Part shown: positions 8,162 through 16,492 of the stretch, piece by piece
How the letters are laid out: every line of letters begins with the position of its first letter
How positions within the stretch are numbered: the stretch's first letter is position 1
Position numbers and translations under genes: made by a program
Origin: UBA993 sp964389365
Lineage (GTDB): Bacteria; Bacillota; Dethiobacteria; DTU022
NCBI GenBank assembly: GCA_964389365.1
Contig: CAYMDO010000008.1
Location: 6,082-70,081, forward strand
Direction: 5' to 3'
DNA length: 64,000 nucleotides
The notes under the pieces: model-generated
Told to the model about the DNA's origin: nothing
The model's database searches: none
Seen by the model: only the letters and a program-made list of their open reading frames with translations

Positions 8162-9452
8162 ATCTACGGCACAGATGCCAACCAGACAACGGGTCGCGGC
8201 GTATGCCCGTGTTTCCTGCGGGAAGGACGAGATACTCCACTCCCTTGCCGCTCAGGTCAGCTTTTACAGTAACCTGATACAAAGCAATCCCGAATGGGAG
8301 TATATCGGCGTATACGCAGATGAAGCTGAAACCGGCACAAAGGGTTCAAGACCTGAATTTCAGCGACTGCTTGCCGACTGCCGTGCGGGGCGCATCGACC
8401 TTATCCTAACAAAGTCAATCAGCCGTTTTGCAAGGAACACGGTCATGCTACTTGAAACTATCCGAGAGTTGAAAGGCATCGGCGTTGGCGTGTTTTTCGA
8501 GGAGCAGAATCTGCACTCGCTTTCGGGCGATGGGGAGTTGATGCTCACTATCCTCGCAAGCTACGCACAGGAAGAAAGCCGCTCGGTCAGCGAAAACTGC
8601 AAATGGCGTATCCGCAAGGACTTTAAGGAGGGCAGGCCCGGGGGCAACATCCGCATTTACGGATTCGACTACAAGGACGGCAGACTGACCGTCATTCCGG
8701 AGGAAGCCGAGGTCGTGCGGATGATATACGCCGACTATTTGTCGGGGCTTGGCAAGAACGCCATTATGAAGAAACTGGTCAGGCTCGGAGTGCCGACGAA
8801 ATGCGGCGGCCGATGGTCGGAAAGCACAGTGGGTTCAATCCTTAAGAATGAAAAGTACATCGGTGATATGTACCTGCAAAAAGGCTTTATTTCCGACCAC
8901 ATCACAAAGAATTGGAAGCCAAACAACGGCGAGTTGCCTAAATACTATGTCGAGGGCAACCATGAAGCGATTATCGACCGTGAGACCTTTGAGTCTGTTC
9001 AGGCTGAAATAGCACGGCGGGCAGAAAATGCAAACCACCCTCGCAAACGGACATTCAGTGAATTTTCAGGACTTATCACTTGCGGTCGGTGCGGTGCAAA
9101 ATTTCGCAAAAAGATAAACTCAATCAACACAAAATATGCTGCGGTGACATGGGCTTGCGCTACTTTCACTTATAAGGGTAAGCACGAATGTGCTGCGAAA
9201 CGTATACGCGAAGATATCCTTAAAGAAAAGTGCGCCGAGGTGTTGGGGCTTTCCGAGTATGACCCCGCCGTGTTCACGGCAAAGGTAGCCTCAATTAGAG
9301 TCCCTGACGACGGCGTTCTGATATTCACATTAAAAGACGGCACGGAGCAGACGATTAACTGGGAGAACCGCTCCCGCCGTGAAAGCTGGACGGATATGAG
9401 GAAGCAAACCGCCCGTGAAAAGGCTTTGACGGGAGACGGTCGAAATGGCTAA
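8136..9452 (+). CDS. Large serine recombinase (site-specific integrase), copy 1
   Basis: The product is about 438 residues, complete. The N-terminal resolvase domain has the nucleophile in VAAYARVS and the catalytic-site segment LILTKSISRFARNTV; ASYAQEESRSVSENCKWRIRK marks the end of the catalytic domain. The central recombinase domain ends at NEKYIGDMYLQKGF, followed by a zinc ribbon (CGRCGAKF...CATF...HECAAKRI). ATG 8136 is preferred over ATG 8112, as the conserved start is MGRKITKIE and GAAGG precedes it. It overlaps the second recombinase by 8 bases (ATGGCTAA). Large serine recombinases integrate or excise prophages and conjugative elements. Confidence 0.9.
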   Translation: MGRKITKIESTAQMPTRQRVAAYARVSCGKDEILHSLAAQVSFYSNLIQSNPEWEYIGVYADEAETGTKGSRPEFQRLLADCRAGRIDLILTKSISRFARNTVMLLETIRELKGIGVGVFFEEQNLHSLSGDGELMLTILASYAQEESRSVSENCKWRIRKDFKEGRPGGNIRIYGFDYKDGRLTVIPEEAEVVRMIYADYLSGLGKNAIMKKLVRLGVPTKCGGRWSESTVGSILKNEKYIGDMYLQKGFISDHITKNWKPNNGELPKYYVEGNHEAIIDRETFESVQAEIARRAENANHPRKRTFSEFSGLITCGRCGAKFRKKINSINTKYAAVTWACATFTYKGKHECAAKRIREDILKEKCAEVLGLSEYDPAVFTAKVASIRVPDDGVLIFTLKDGTEQTINWENRSRRESWTDMRKQTAREKALTGDGRNG

Positions 9453-10692
9453 TGTACGGGTAATCCCCGCCACTGCCCCTGTCGTTTCGGCCCAAGAGAG
9501 AAATTCAGCAGCCAGACGCAGAGTAGCCGCCTACGCAAGGGTCAGCACCGACAGCGACGAGCAGCTCACCAGCTACGAAGCTCAAGTTGACTACTACACA
9601 AAGCTAATTTAAGGGCGGTCGGATTGGAAATTTGTCACAGTTTATACGGACGAGGGCATTTCAGCAGTGAACATGAAACGACGTGAGGGCTTCAAGCAGA
9701 TGGTTGCCGACGGCTTGGCGGGTAAGTTTGATTTACTCGTTACCAAGTCGGTGAGCCGTTTCGCCCGAAACACGGTTGACAGTCTGATCACTGTCCGTAA
9801 GCTTAAAGATGTCGGTTGCGAGGTCTGGTTTGAAAAGGAAAACATCTTCACACTCGACAGCAAGGGCGAACTGCTGATTACGATAATGTCCTCGCTGGCA
9901 CAGGAGGAAAGCCGCTCCATTTCAGAAAACGAGACGTGGGGTCAGCGCAAGCGCATGGCCGACGGCAAGGTCAGCCTTCCGTATGCCCAGTTCCTCGGTT
10001 ACGAGAAGGGCGAGGACGGTTTGCCAAAGGTAGTCCCCGCCGAAGCGGAGATTGTGCGGCCGATATTCAGGCTATATATGGAGGGCAAGACATTCTCGGC
10101 AATCGCCAAGTACCTCGGCAGTTATGACCTCCCTTCGCCGGCGGGCAAGAAAACATGGCAGACGGCGGTGGTGCGGTCAATCCTGACCAATGAAAAATAC
10201 AAAGGCCACGCGCTTTTGCAAAAGACCTACTGCTCGGACTTCCTCACCAAGAAGATGGTCAAGAATACTGGCCAGGTACAGCAATATTACGTCGAGGACA
10301 GCCATCCCGCCATCATCGAGCCGGACGAATTTGACGCGGTTCAGGTAGAGATAGAGCGCCGCCGCTCGATTGGCAAACCGACAAGCTGCACGAGCATTTT
10401 CGCAGCGAAGATTGTTTGCGCCGACTGCGGCGGGTGGTTTGGCAAAAAGGTCTGGGGCAGTTACAAGGGCGATAAGACCTACCGAAAGGAAGTCTGGCAG
10501 TGCAACTACAAGTACAAACGGCTCTGCAAAGCGAAGATTATCGAGGGCTTCATTCGGGACATCGAGAGCCGACCGCTCGCCATCACCGAGTTCGACGAAA
10601 AGTTATGGCTCGCCGTCATTGACCAAGCGATCGTCAGCAGAGACGGCACGATGACATTCAGGCTCAGGAACGGCTCTGAAGTCGTCGCATAA
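9445..10692 (+). pseudogene. Large serine recombinase, copy 2, interrupted by a nonsense codon
   Basis: The reading frame starts at ATG 9445 (VIPATAPV...RRRVAAYARVSTDSDEQLTSYEAQ) and meets TAA at 9610–9612 (codon 56), where relatives have Gln of the I-Q-G-R motif: a likely CAA to TAA change. After it the same frame runs intact for about 360 codons: VTKSVSRFARNTV, SSLAQEESRSISEN, recombinase domain and a zinc ribbon. Translation restarting at 9670 would lack the catalytic serine. Paired recombinases like these normally act together, so element mobility is probably lost. Confidence 0.85.
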
Positions 10693-10706
10693 CATCTGAA
10701 AATCCA

Positions 10707-10736
10707 CGGCTCGCCTTCGGGCGGGCTGTTTTTTTG
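10707..10736 (+). terminator. Rho-independent terminator after recombinase module
   Basis: GGCTCGCC/GGCGGGCT form a GC-rich hairpin around TTCG-like bases, followed by a run of seven T (10729–10735). Confidence 0.75.
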
Positions 10737-10759
10737 CCTGTGTTTGTGTGTGTGAAAGA

Positions 10760-10798
10760 GCTATCTTTTAACGGGTCGGTGTATCGTTAAAAGATAGC
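10760..10798. repeat. Perfect 14-bp inverted repeat
   Basis: GCTATCTTTTAACG (10760–10773) and its exact reverse complement (10785–10798) flank an 11-base loop. No T-run follows, so a terminator is unlikely. It lies between the recombinase gene and ssrA and shares the core TTTTAACG with the direct repeats that follow; an element-end or recombinase-binding site is possible. Confidence 0.7.
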
Positions 10799-10815
10799 CC
10801 GATTTTCGGTGCAAA

Positions 10816-10847
10816 TTTTAACGATTTGCTTTCTTTTAACGATTTGC
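10816..10847 (+). repeat. Two direct copies of TTTTAACGATTTGC
   Basis: Identical 14-base units occupy 10816–10829 and 10834–10847, an 18-base period. The rest of the ~340-base gap between recombinase and ssrA (10693–11035) holds the adjacent inverted repeat and AT-rich DNA, with no gene seen. Confidence 0.65.
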
Positions 10848-10999
10848 CTGTGTGCCTGCCCTGAAAACCGCCACGGTTCAAGTCAAGTGTCCTCCAAAAA
10901 CAGCAAAACAAAGCTGCCATAAAATAATAAAAGCCGTTCTGCAAACCCGCGAGAATGGCTTAAATACAGCACTTTCAAGTAAAACAAAAACCACCCACC

Positions 11000-11017
11000 G
11001 ATAAAAATCTTTTTATC
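11000..11017 (-). terminator. Probable terminator downstream of ssrA
   Basis: GATAAAAA and TTTTTATC form an AT-rich inverted repeat 18 bases beyond the tmRNA 3' end. On the minus strand it is followed by a GT-rich stretch and TTTTTG. It is weak as a hairpin but well placed. Confidence 0.4.
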
Positions 11018-11035
11018 AATAGATGGTAGATTATC

Positions 11036-11388
11036 TGGTGGAGGCGGCGGGAATCGAACCCGCGTCCGAAGGCACAGCTGCAGAAGTTTCTACAAGTTTA
11101 GTTCCGGATTTGTTTCTCGCGCCCCCGGCTCCCCGGAACGGGATCTTTCGGCGCCAGCCCCGTTTGTTTTCCCTCGGCAGCGAAGAGGCAGCCGCTATCG
11201 AAGTAGGCCGGATTAGTGACGCCCCTGCTCCTTCCCCCGGCCGGGGTGGGGAGGGACGCGCTACTTTAGATTAAGCAGCGAGTGCTAATTTAGGTTTGGC
11301 GTTTATAGCCGTTCCATGTTTTAACCAGGCCATGGTCCTGGACCTGCCTCTTCTGCTTCCAAAACCCCCGTCGAATCCTTACGCCCCC
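11036..11388 (-). ncRNA. ssrA: tmRNA (transfer-messenger RNA)
   Basis: The 5' end GGGGGCGTAAGGATTCGAC and the 3' end GGTTCGATTCCCGCCGCC-TCCACCA form the tRNA-like domain; the seven-base acceptor arms pair with one G·U, and CCA is encoded at 11038–11036. The internal tag frame ends ...LALAA with TAA at 11273–11271; it reads AKPKLALAA if resumption is at GCC 11300, or longer if upstream. tmRNA frees stalled ribosomes and tags the product for proteolysis with SmpB, encoded just upstream. At about 353 nt its length is normal. The prophage-like element lies directly beyond its 3' end. Confidence 0.95.
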
Positions 11389-11393
11389 AAACT

Positions 11394-11867
11394 TTATTCA
11401 TTCCTCTGCCTATCCCTGAAAACTCTTTCCATCTCGCGCTTGCTGTCCCGTTCGGCAATATCGCGCCTTTTGTCGTACAACTTCTTACCGCGGGCTAGGC
11501 CAAGCTCAATTTTTACCAGCCCCCTGACCAGGTAAATTTTCAGGGGAATCAGGGAGTAACCCTTTTCTTTTATTTTACCGCTCAGCCTGCTGATCTCGAT
11601 TTTTCTCATCAGCAGTTTCCTGATCCTCAGCGGTTCATGGTTAAAGCGGTTGCCCTGCTCGTAGGGGCTTATATGCATATTATACAGGAAAAGTTCGTTT
11701 CCTTCAACCTTGGCAAAGCTGTCTTTTAAATTAACCCTCGCATTGCGGACAGATTTCACTTCGGTGCCGGTCAACACAATACCCGCCTCGAATGAATCCT
11801 CTATATGGTAATCATGCCGCGCTTTACGATTGGTGCTAATTACTTTATCCACAGTTTCATACTCCAT
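11394..11867 (-). CDS. smpB: SsrA-binding protein SmpB
   Basis: SmpB binds the tRNA-like end of tmRNA and delivers it to stalled ribosomes. The protein shows ISTNRKARHDYHIEDSFEAGIVLTGTEVKSVR, NMHISPYEQGN and the basic C-terminal tail (KKLYDKRRDIAERDSKREMERVFRDRQ) that enters the mRNA channel. ATG 11867 gives 157 residues, the usual length; an in-frame GTG at 11900 would overlap the upstream gene. It ends 6 bases before the tmRNA 5' end, the classic smpB-ssrA pairing. Confidence 0.95.
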   Translation of the reverse strand: MEYETVDKVISTNRKARHDYHIEDSFEAGIVLTGTEVKSVRNARVNLKDSFAKVEGNELFLYNMHISPYEQGNRFNHEPLRIRKLLMRKIEISRLSGKIKEKGYSLIPLKIYLVRGLVKIELGLARGKKLYDKRRDIAERDSKREMERVFRDRQRNE

Positions 11868-11877
11868 TAAAATCGTG

Positions 11878-12441
11878 TCATACCCCCGTCCCCTTGTCAC
11901 GAAATTTCAGGGGGTTGTCCCATTTTTCGCTGAAAACGATTTCGTGCAGGCTTTTGCGGGGGCGGGCACCGGGTGCTGCATTGGGATAGCCGAGGGGCGA
12001 AAGGGCCACCACCCGGTAATCATGCGGCACTCCGCAGGCTGCCCGCGCCTTCTCTTGATCAAAGTATGCCACCCAGCAAGTGCCGAGACCTTCGGCATGG
12101 GCGGCCAGCATCAGCTGCTGCATAGCCAAACCGGCATCAAGCAGGTAATATTCCTTGCGATCATGTACGCCCGACTCTTTCGGATCGGCACACAGGACCA
12201 GCACCAGCGGCGCCGTTTCACCAACCGCCTTACGGGCCGGGTTGCTGACAGGCATACTCTCGGCCAGGGCCTCTTTAACCAACACATCTCTCACAACAAT
12301 AAAACGCCAGCACTGGAGGTTGCTCCAGGAGGGAGCAGCACGGGCCGCTTCCAGTATCCGTTCCAGTTTTTCAACCGGCACCGGATCAGGCTTATACTTT
12401 CTGATACTGCGCCGACTATATATAGCATGGTATAGATCCAT
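11878..12441 (-). CDS. Nitroreductase-family flavoprotein
   Basis: The 187-residue protein begins MDLYHAIYSRRSIRKYKPDPVP, the FMN-binding N-terminus of the nitroreductase family, and continues with APSWSNLQCWRFIVV and GLGTCWVAYFD. TTTGGAGGTAAAG precedes ATG 12441. Such enzymes reduce nitroaromatics, quinones or enones with NAD(P)H using FMN; the physiological substrate here is unknown. It lies between rnr and smpB, on the same strand. Confidence 0.85.
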   Translation of the reverse strand: MDLYHAIYSRRSIRKYKPDPVPVEKLERILEAARAAPSWSNLQCWRFIVVRDVLVKEALAESMPVSNPARKAVGETAPLVLVLCADPKESGVHDRKEYYLLDAGLAMQQLMLAAHAEGLGTCWVAYFDQEKARAACGVPHDYRVVALSPLGYPNAAPGARPRKSLHEIVFSEKWDNPLKFRDKGTGV

Positions 12442-12477
12442 CTTTACCTCCAAATAAATCACTGTGTCAATATTTTT

Positions 12478-14619
12478 TTACCCTGCAGGGGCAAAGGAAA
12501 CCTTGCCTTCTTCCCGGTCCACCCCTTTTACAACTATATCAATCTGATCCCCCAGCCGGTAGATCCTGCGGGTTCTCTCACCGGTCAGGGAAGCCGCCTT
12601 ATCGTTATAAAAATAATAATCATCTTTCAGTTCACTAATCGGGGTCAACCCTTCCACCGTGTTATCAAGCTCCACGAAAAGGCCGAAGTTGGTTACGCCG
12701 TTGATGATACCGCTGTACGTTTCGCCGATCTTTTTTTCCATATATTGGGCTTTTTTCATCTCAGTACTGGCTCTTTCCGCCTCAACTGCTGCCCGCTCCC
12801 GTTCAGAAGACTGCTGCGCGATCCCCGGCAGGCGGGCCTGCAAACTATTTATTTTATCCCCTTTCAGGCCGCCAGGTGCCAGCTGCTGTTTCAGGATCCG
12901 GTGTACGATCAGGTCGGGATAACGCCTGATCGGAGAGGTAAAGTGACAGTAACATTGTGAAGCCAGGCCAAAGTGCCCTTCGTTGGCAGAGCTGTACAAC
13001 GCCTGGGGCAGGGAACGCAGGACAAGGTAGCGAACCAGCCTTTCTGCCTTTTCTCCCCTCGTTTGCTCCAGCAGCTGCTTTAAATGCTTCGCTTTCAGCT
13101 CTTTTTGTTTTGCCAGGGCGGCAACGCCCATTAAGGAAAGGGTTTCTCTCAGCGCCGCCAGTTTTTCGGCCGTCGGCAGAGAGTGCACCCTGTAAACACA
13201 GGGCAGCTTGCGCTTAAATAAATAACCGGCAACCGCTTCATTGCAGTAAACCATGAATTCTTCAATGAGCGATTCCGACTGCCCCATCGTTCGCCTGGTG
13301 ATCGCTAGCGGCACCCCCTGATCGTCGACTTCGATACGTGCCTCGGGCAGATCCAGGTCGAGAGCCCCCCGTTCCATACGGCGTTTCCGCAGGATCCCGG
13401 AGAGTTCCCGCATCCGGTCCAGCATCTCAGTCAGCCCTTCGGCCCTAAAGACCGGCTGCGGCTCTTCCCCGCTGAGATAAGCTTCTACCTGCTGGTAAGT
13501 CAACCGCTCGGTTACCCTGATCACGCTGGCCGTATAACGGGCATCAAGCAGCTCGCCCAGCCGATCAATATCCATAATTACACTGAGCGCCAAACGGTCT
13601 TTGCCGGCCTGCAGGCTGCAGAGGTTTTCCGACAAAAGCGGGGGAAGCATGTGAATTACTTTTTCGACAAGGTAAATGCTGGTTCCGCGCTTTAAGGCCT
13701 CACGGTCAAGGGCCTTGCCCTGTCGGACGTAGTGCGAAACATCGGCTATATGCACCCCAAGCCGGTAAACTCCATCTCCCGGCAGTTCCAGCGAGACTGC
13801 ATCATCAAAATCACGGGCGCTCAGATCATCTATTGTAACCATCGGCAGGTGCCGCAGGTCAGCCCGCCCTTCTTCCCCGGCTGCCCGGGCAATCACCTCC
13901 TCGCCAGGCAGCTCCCCAAGCATTTTGGTCACTGCAGGTGGGAATTCGTCCGGCAGGTCAAAACGGTATTTGAAAATGAGCCGGTCTGTGCAGTGACTGC
14001 CCGGTGGCCCGATGCGCTCGGCAACCACTCCCCTCGCCGCACGGCTGCCCCTGGCCCACTTTGCTATTTCAACAACAACTTTTTCTCCCGGCCTGGCCCT
14101 GCTCAAATCAGCAGGGGCAACATGCACTGCGCCTGGGAAACGGTCGTCGTCAGGCACGACAAAAAACCATTTCCGGTCGCGGTACAGGGTCCCGACGTGC
14201 CGGTTTCGGCCTCTCTCGATTATATTAACAACCACTCCCTCGCGGCGGCGTCCTTTCTGCTGCCCGACACGAACCACCACCCGGTCACCATGAACGGCGT
14301 TATTTAGATTCGTGGCGCTGATATAGACATCTTCAGTTTTCTGTTCCGGTACCAGAAAAGCAAACCCTTTCCGGTTACCGCGCAGGATACCGGTCAGCAG
14401 CCCCAGTTTTTCCGGCAGCCCGAAACGATCCTGTTCGCTCCTGATCAGAGCACCTTCATCCTGCATCTTCTTTATTACATTCTGCAGAATCGCCCGATCC
14501 TGTTCATGCAAAGCAAGCCCGGCAAGTATTTGGCCCACAGACAGGGCTTTCTGCCGGCTCACCTTTAAAAGCTGCCTTATACCGGTGCGCAGCTGGTCGA
14601 TATTGTTTCTCCTGGTCAC
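12478..14619 (-). CDS. rnr: Ribonuclease R
   Basis: This processive 3'-5' exoribonuclease of the RNase II family degrades structured RNA and assists tmRNA-mediated quality control. Order: winged-helix N-terminus (about 1–70), two cold-shock domains, catalytic RNB domain with metal ligands in TIDDLSARDFDDAVSLE, and a C-terminal S1 domain (YSGIINGVTNFGLFVELDNTVEG). GTG 14619 is preferred because AAAGG lies 7 bases upstream; TTG 14634 abuts its own GGGG. About 713 residues. The Lys-rich tail of many homologues is absent. The rnr/smpB/ssrA neighbourhood fits its role in trans-translation. Confidence 0.93.
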   Translation of the reverse strand: MTRRNNIDQLRTGIRQLLKVSRQKALSVGQILAGLALHEQDRAILQNVIKKMQDEGALIRSEQDRFGLPEKLGLLTGILRGNRKGFAFLVPEQKTEDVYISATNLNNAVHGDRVVVRVGQQKGRRREGVVVNIIERGRNRHVGTLYRDRKWFFVVPDDDRFPGAVHVAPADLSRARPGEKVVVEIAKWARGSRAARGVVAERIGPPGSHCTDRLIFKYRFDLPDEFPPAVTKMLGELPGEEVIARAAGEEGRADLRHLPMVTIDDLSARDFDDAVSLELPGDGVYRLGVHIADVSHYVRQGKALDREALKRGTSIYLVEKVIHMLPPLLSENLCSLQAGKDRLALSVIMDIDRLGELLDARYTASVIRVTERLTYQQVEAYLSGEEPQPVFRAEGLTEMLDRMRELSGILRKRRMERGALDLDLPEARIEVDDQGVPLAITRRTMGQSESLIEEFMVYCNEAVAGYLFKRKLPCVYRVHSLPTAEKLAALRETLSLMGVAALAKQKELKAKHLKQLLEQTRGEKAERLVRYLVLRSLPQALYSSANEGHFGLASQCYCHFTSPIRRYPDLIVHRILKQQLAPGGLKGDKINSLQARLPGIAQQSSERERAAVEAERASTEMKKAQYMEKKIGETYSGIINGVTNFGLFVELDNTVEGLTPISELKDDYYFYNDKAASLTGERTRRIYRLGDQIDIVVKGVDREEGKVSFAPAG

Positions 14620-14756
14620 GATATAACCTTTCAACCCCTTCAGTTTCCTGATAAACCGGTACCAGGTTATCGGGAAGTTTAACGCTGTTATGGTTCCTAT
14701 ACCCTACCTGGCCGGAAGATGCAGCCCTCATAAAATAATTATAATGCGTCGCACTG

Positions 14757-14795
14757 CAAATTAAAAGGCAGGGGCTTGATAAAGAGCCCCTGCCT
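14757..14795 (-). terminator. Rho-independent terminator after secG
   Basis: On the minus strand GGCAGGGGCT pairs perfectly with AGCCCCTGCC (10 bp, 8-base loop), followed by TTTTAATTT. It ends the secG transcript before rnr. Confidence 0.9.
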
Positions 14796-14818
14796 CGCTG
14801 TTTCAGCCTAAATCCCTA

Positions 14819-15046
14819 TTAGTTGTTGATCACCACAAGGGCAATGGTAAAGAGCATAAAACTAACTGCCAGGTAAGTTGTTAACTGCCCCAGCTTCTCG
14901 TCAAGCCCTTTTTTCTTTCCGACCAGCGACTGCGCGCCACCGGCAATAGCCCCCAGGCCTGCACTGCGTCCGGACTGCAGCAAAACCGTGGCAATAAGGG
15001 CCAGGCATAATACCAGATAGATTATAGTTAAAACTGTTCCGAGCAT
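14819..15046 (-). CDS. secG: Protein-export membrane protein SecG
   Basis: The 75-residue protein has two hydrophobic segments (about 2–25 and 52–73) around the conserved loop LLQSGRSAGLGAIAGGAQSLVGKKKGLDE. SecG stimulates the SecYEG/SecA translocase in the membrane. ATG 15046 follows GGAGGTAGTTGTCG. It has its own promoter in the gap after eno and a strong terminator behind it. Confidence 0.93.
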   Translation of the reverse strand: MLGTVLTIIYLVLCLALIATVLLQSGRSAGLGAIAGGAQSLVGKKKGLDEKLGQLTTYLAVSFMLFTIALVVINN

Positions 15047-15092
15047 CGACAACTACCTCCAGTAACCCTTCATACTTAACCAAGCAAGCGTT

Positions 15093-15121
15093 ATTGTAAC
15101 ATATCTGGTTCTACTTGACAA
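15093..15121 (-). promoter_or_regulatory. Sigma-A promoter of secG
   Basis: On the minus strand TTGTCA (15121–15116) and TACAAT (15098–15093) are separated by 17 bases, 47 bases ahead of the secG ATG. Confidence 0.75.
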
Positions 15122-15139
15122 ATTTTTATGATTCCCGTT

Positions 15140-16414
15140 TTAGAGCCTGTCAAATATCCTGCCGGCATAGAGCGCCGAGGCTCCAAGCTCTTCTTCGATC
15201 CTCAGCAGCTGGTTATACTTGGCAACCCTGTCGACACGAGAAGGAGCGCCGGTTTTAATCATCCCTGCCGCAGTTGCAACGGCAAGATCTGCGATAAAAC
15301 TGTCATCAGTCTCTCCGGAACGGTGGGAAACCATGCAGCTGTAGCTTTCCCGGCGTGCCAGGGCCATCGTGTCAAGGGTTTCGCTTAAAGAACCGATCTG
15401 GTTGAGCTTAATCAAAATGGCGTTGGCGGTGCCTGTGCCGATTCCCCGCATCAGCCGCTCCTGGTTGGTTACAAAAAGATCATCGCCCACCAGTTTGATT
15501 TTTGAGCCCAGGGATTGCGTCAGCTTCTGCCAGCCTTCCCAGTCTTCTTCGTCCAGGCCGTCTTCGATGCTGATCAGAGGGTAATGTTCAACCAGTTTCC
15601 CGTAATAACCGGCCAGGGCGGCAGCATCGTAGCTGCGGCCTTCCAGCCGGTAACTGCCGTCCTTGAAAAACCCGCTGGCAGCAACATCAAGGGCGATACT
15701 TACCTGGTCGCCCGGCCGGTACCCTGCTGCCTCGATCGCTTCCATGATCAGATCAATCACAGCTTCGCATGAGGCCAAGTCCGGGGCAAAACCGCCTTCG
15801 TCTCCCACATTGGTGTTCAGGCCCCCGGCCTGCAGAATCTTCTTCAGCCGGTGGAAGATCTCTGTTCCCATTCTTAAGGCTTCGGAAAAAGAATCCGCTC
15901 CGTGCGGCACAATCATGAATTCCTGAATATCAATATTATTGTCGGCATGGCTGCCGCCGTTAAGGATGTTCATAAAAGGCACGGGTAGCAGGGTGGCCCC
16001 CAAACCGCCGATATAGCGGTAAAGCGGCATGCCCAGCATTGACGCCGCCGCACGGGCGGCAGCCAGCGAAATCCCCAGAATAGCGTTTGCACCGAGCCGC
16101 GATTTATTGGCTGTCCCATCAAGCCCGATCATCGCCCGGTCAAGCTGTTGCTGGTCCAACACACTCAACCCGCAGACTGCCCGGGCAAGATCTTCGTTGA
16201 CATGGCGGACGGCATTCAGGACCCCGCGGCCGAGATAGCGCCGTTCGTCTCCGTCACGCAGCTCCACTGCCTCAAAAGCCCCGGTTGAAGCCCCGGAGGG
16301 AACCGCAGCCCGGCCGCTCAATCCGCACTCCAGCTCCAGGTCAACCTCCAGTGCCGGGTTCCCCCGTGAATCAAGGATTTCCCTTGCCTTTACCGCATTT
16401 ATCCGTTCTTCCAT
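15140..16414 (-). CDS. eno: Enolase
   Basis: Converts 2-phosphoglycerate to phosphoenolpyruvate. ATG 16414 after GAAGGAGGAATTGAT gives MEERINAVKAREILDSRGNP and 424 residues; the frame is open further upstream without homology. Motifs: SGASTGAFEAVELRD, NEFMIVP-type IQEFMIVPHGA, IALDVAAS, ISIEDGLDEEDWEGW (metal ligands), LVGDDLFVTN, and the signature ILIKLNQIGSLSETL followed by VSHRSGETDD. It ends the rpoN-pgk-tpiA-gpmI-eno gene row, 78 bases after gpmI. Confidence 0.97.
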   Translation of the reverse strand: MEERINAVKAREILDSRGNPALEVDLELECGLSGRAAVPSGASTGAFEAVELRDGDERRYLGRGVLNAVRHVNEDLARAVCGLSVLDQQQLDRAMIGLDGTANKSRLGANAILGISLAAARAAASMLGMPLYRYIGGLGATLLPVPFMNILNGGSHADNNIDIQEFMIVPHGADSFSEALRMGTEIFHRLKKILQAGGLNTNVGDEGGFAPDLASCEAVIDLIMEAIEAAGYRPGDQVSIALDVAASGFFKDGSYRLEGRSYDAAALAGYYGKLVEHYPLISIEDGLDEEDWEGWQKLTQSLGSKIKLVGDDLFVTNQERLMRGIGTGTANAILIKLNQIGSLSETLDTMALARRESYSCMVSHRSGETDDSFIADLAVATAAGMIKTGAPSRVDRVAKYNQLLRIEEELGASALYAGRIFDRL

Positions 16415-16492
16415 ATCAATTCCTCCTTCGTCATCTGTCGTAATTACATAATATCGACCCAGCCTGGCGGATCTGACGACCACAATTCAAAT

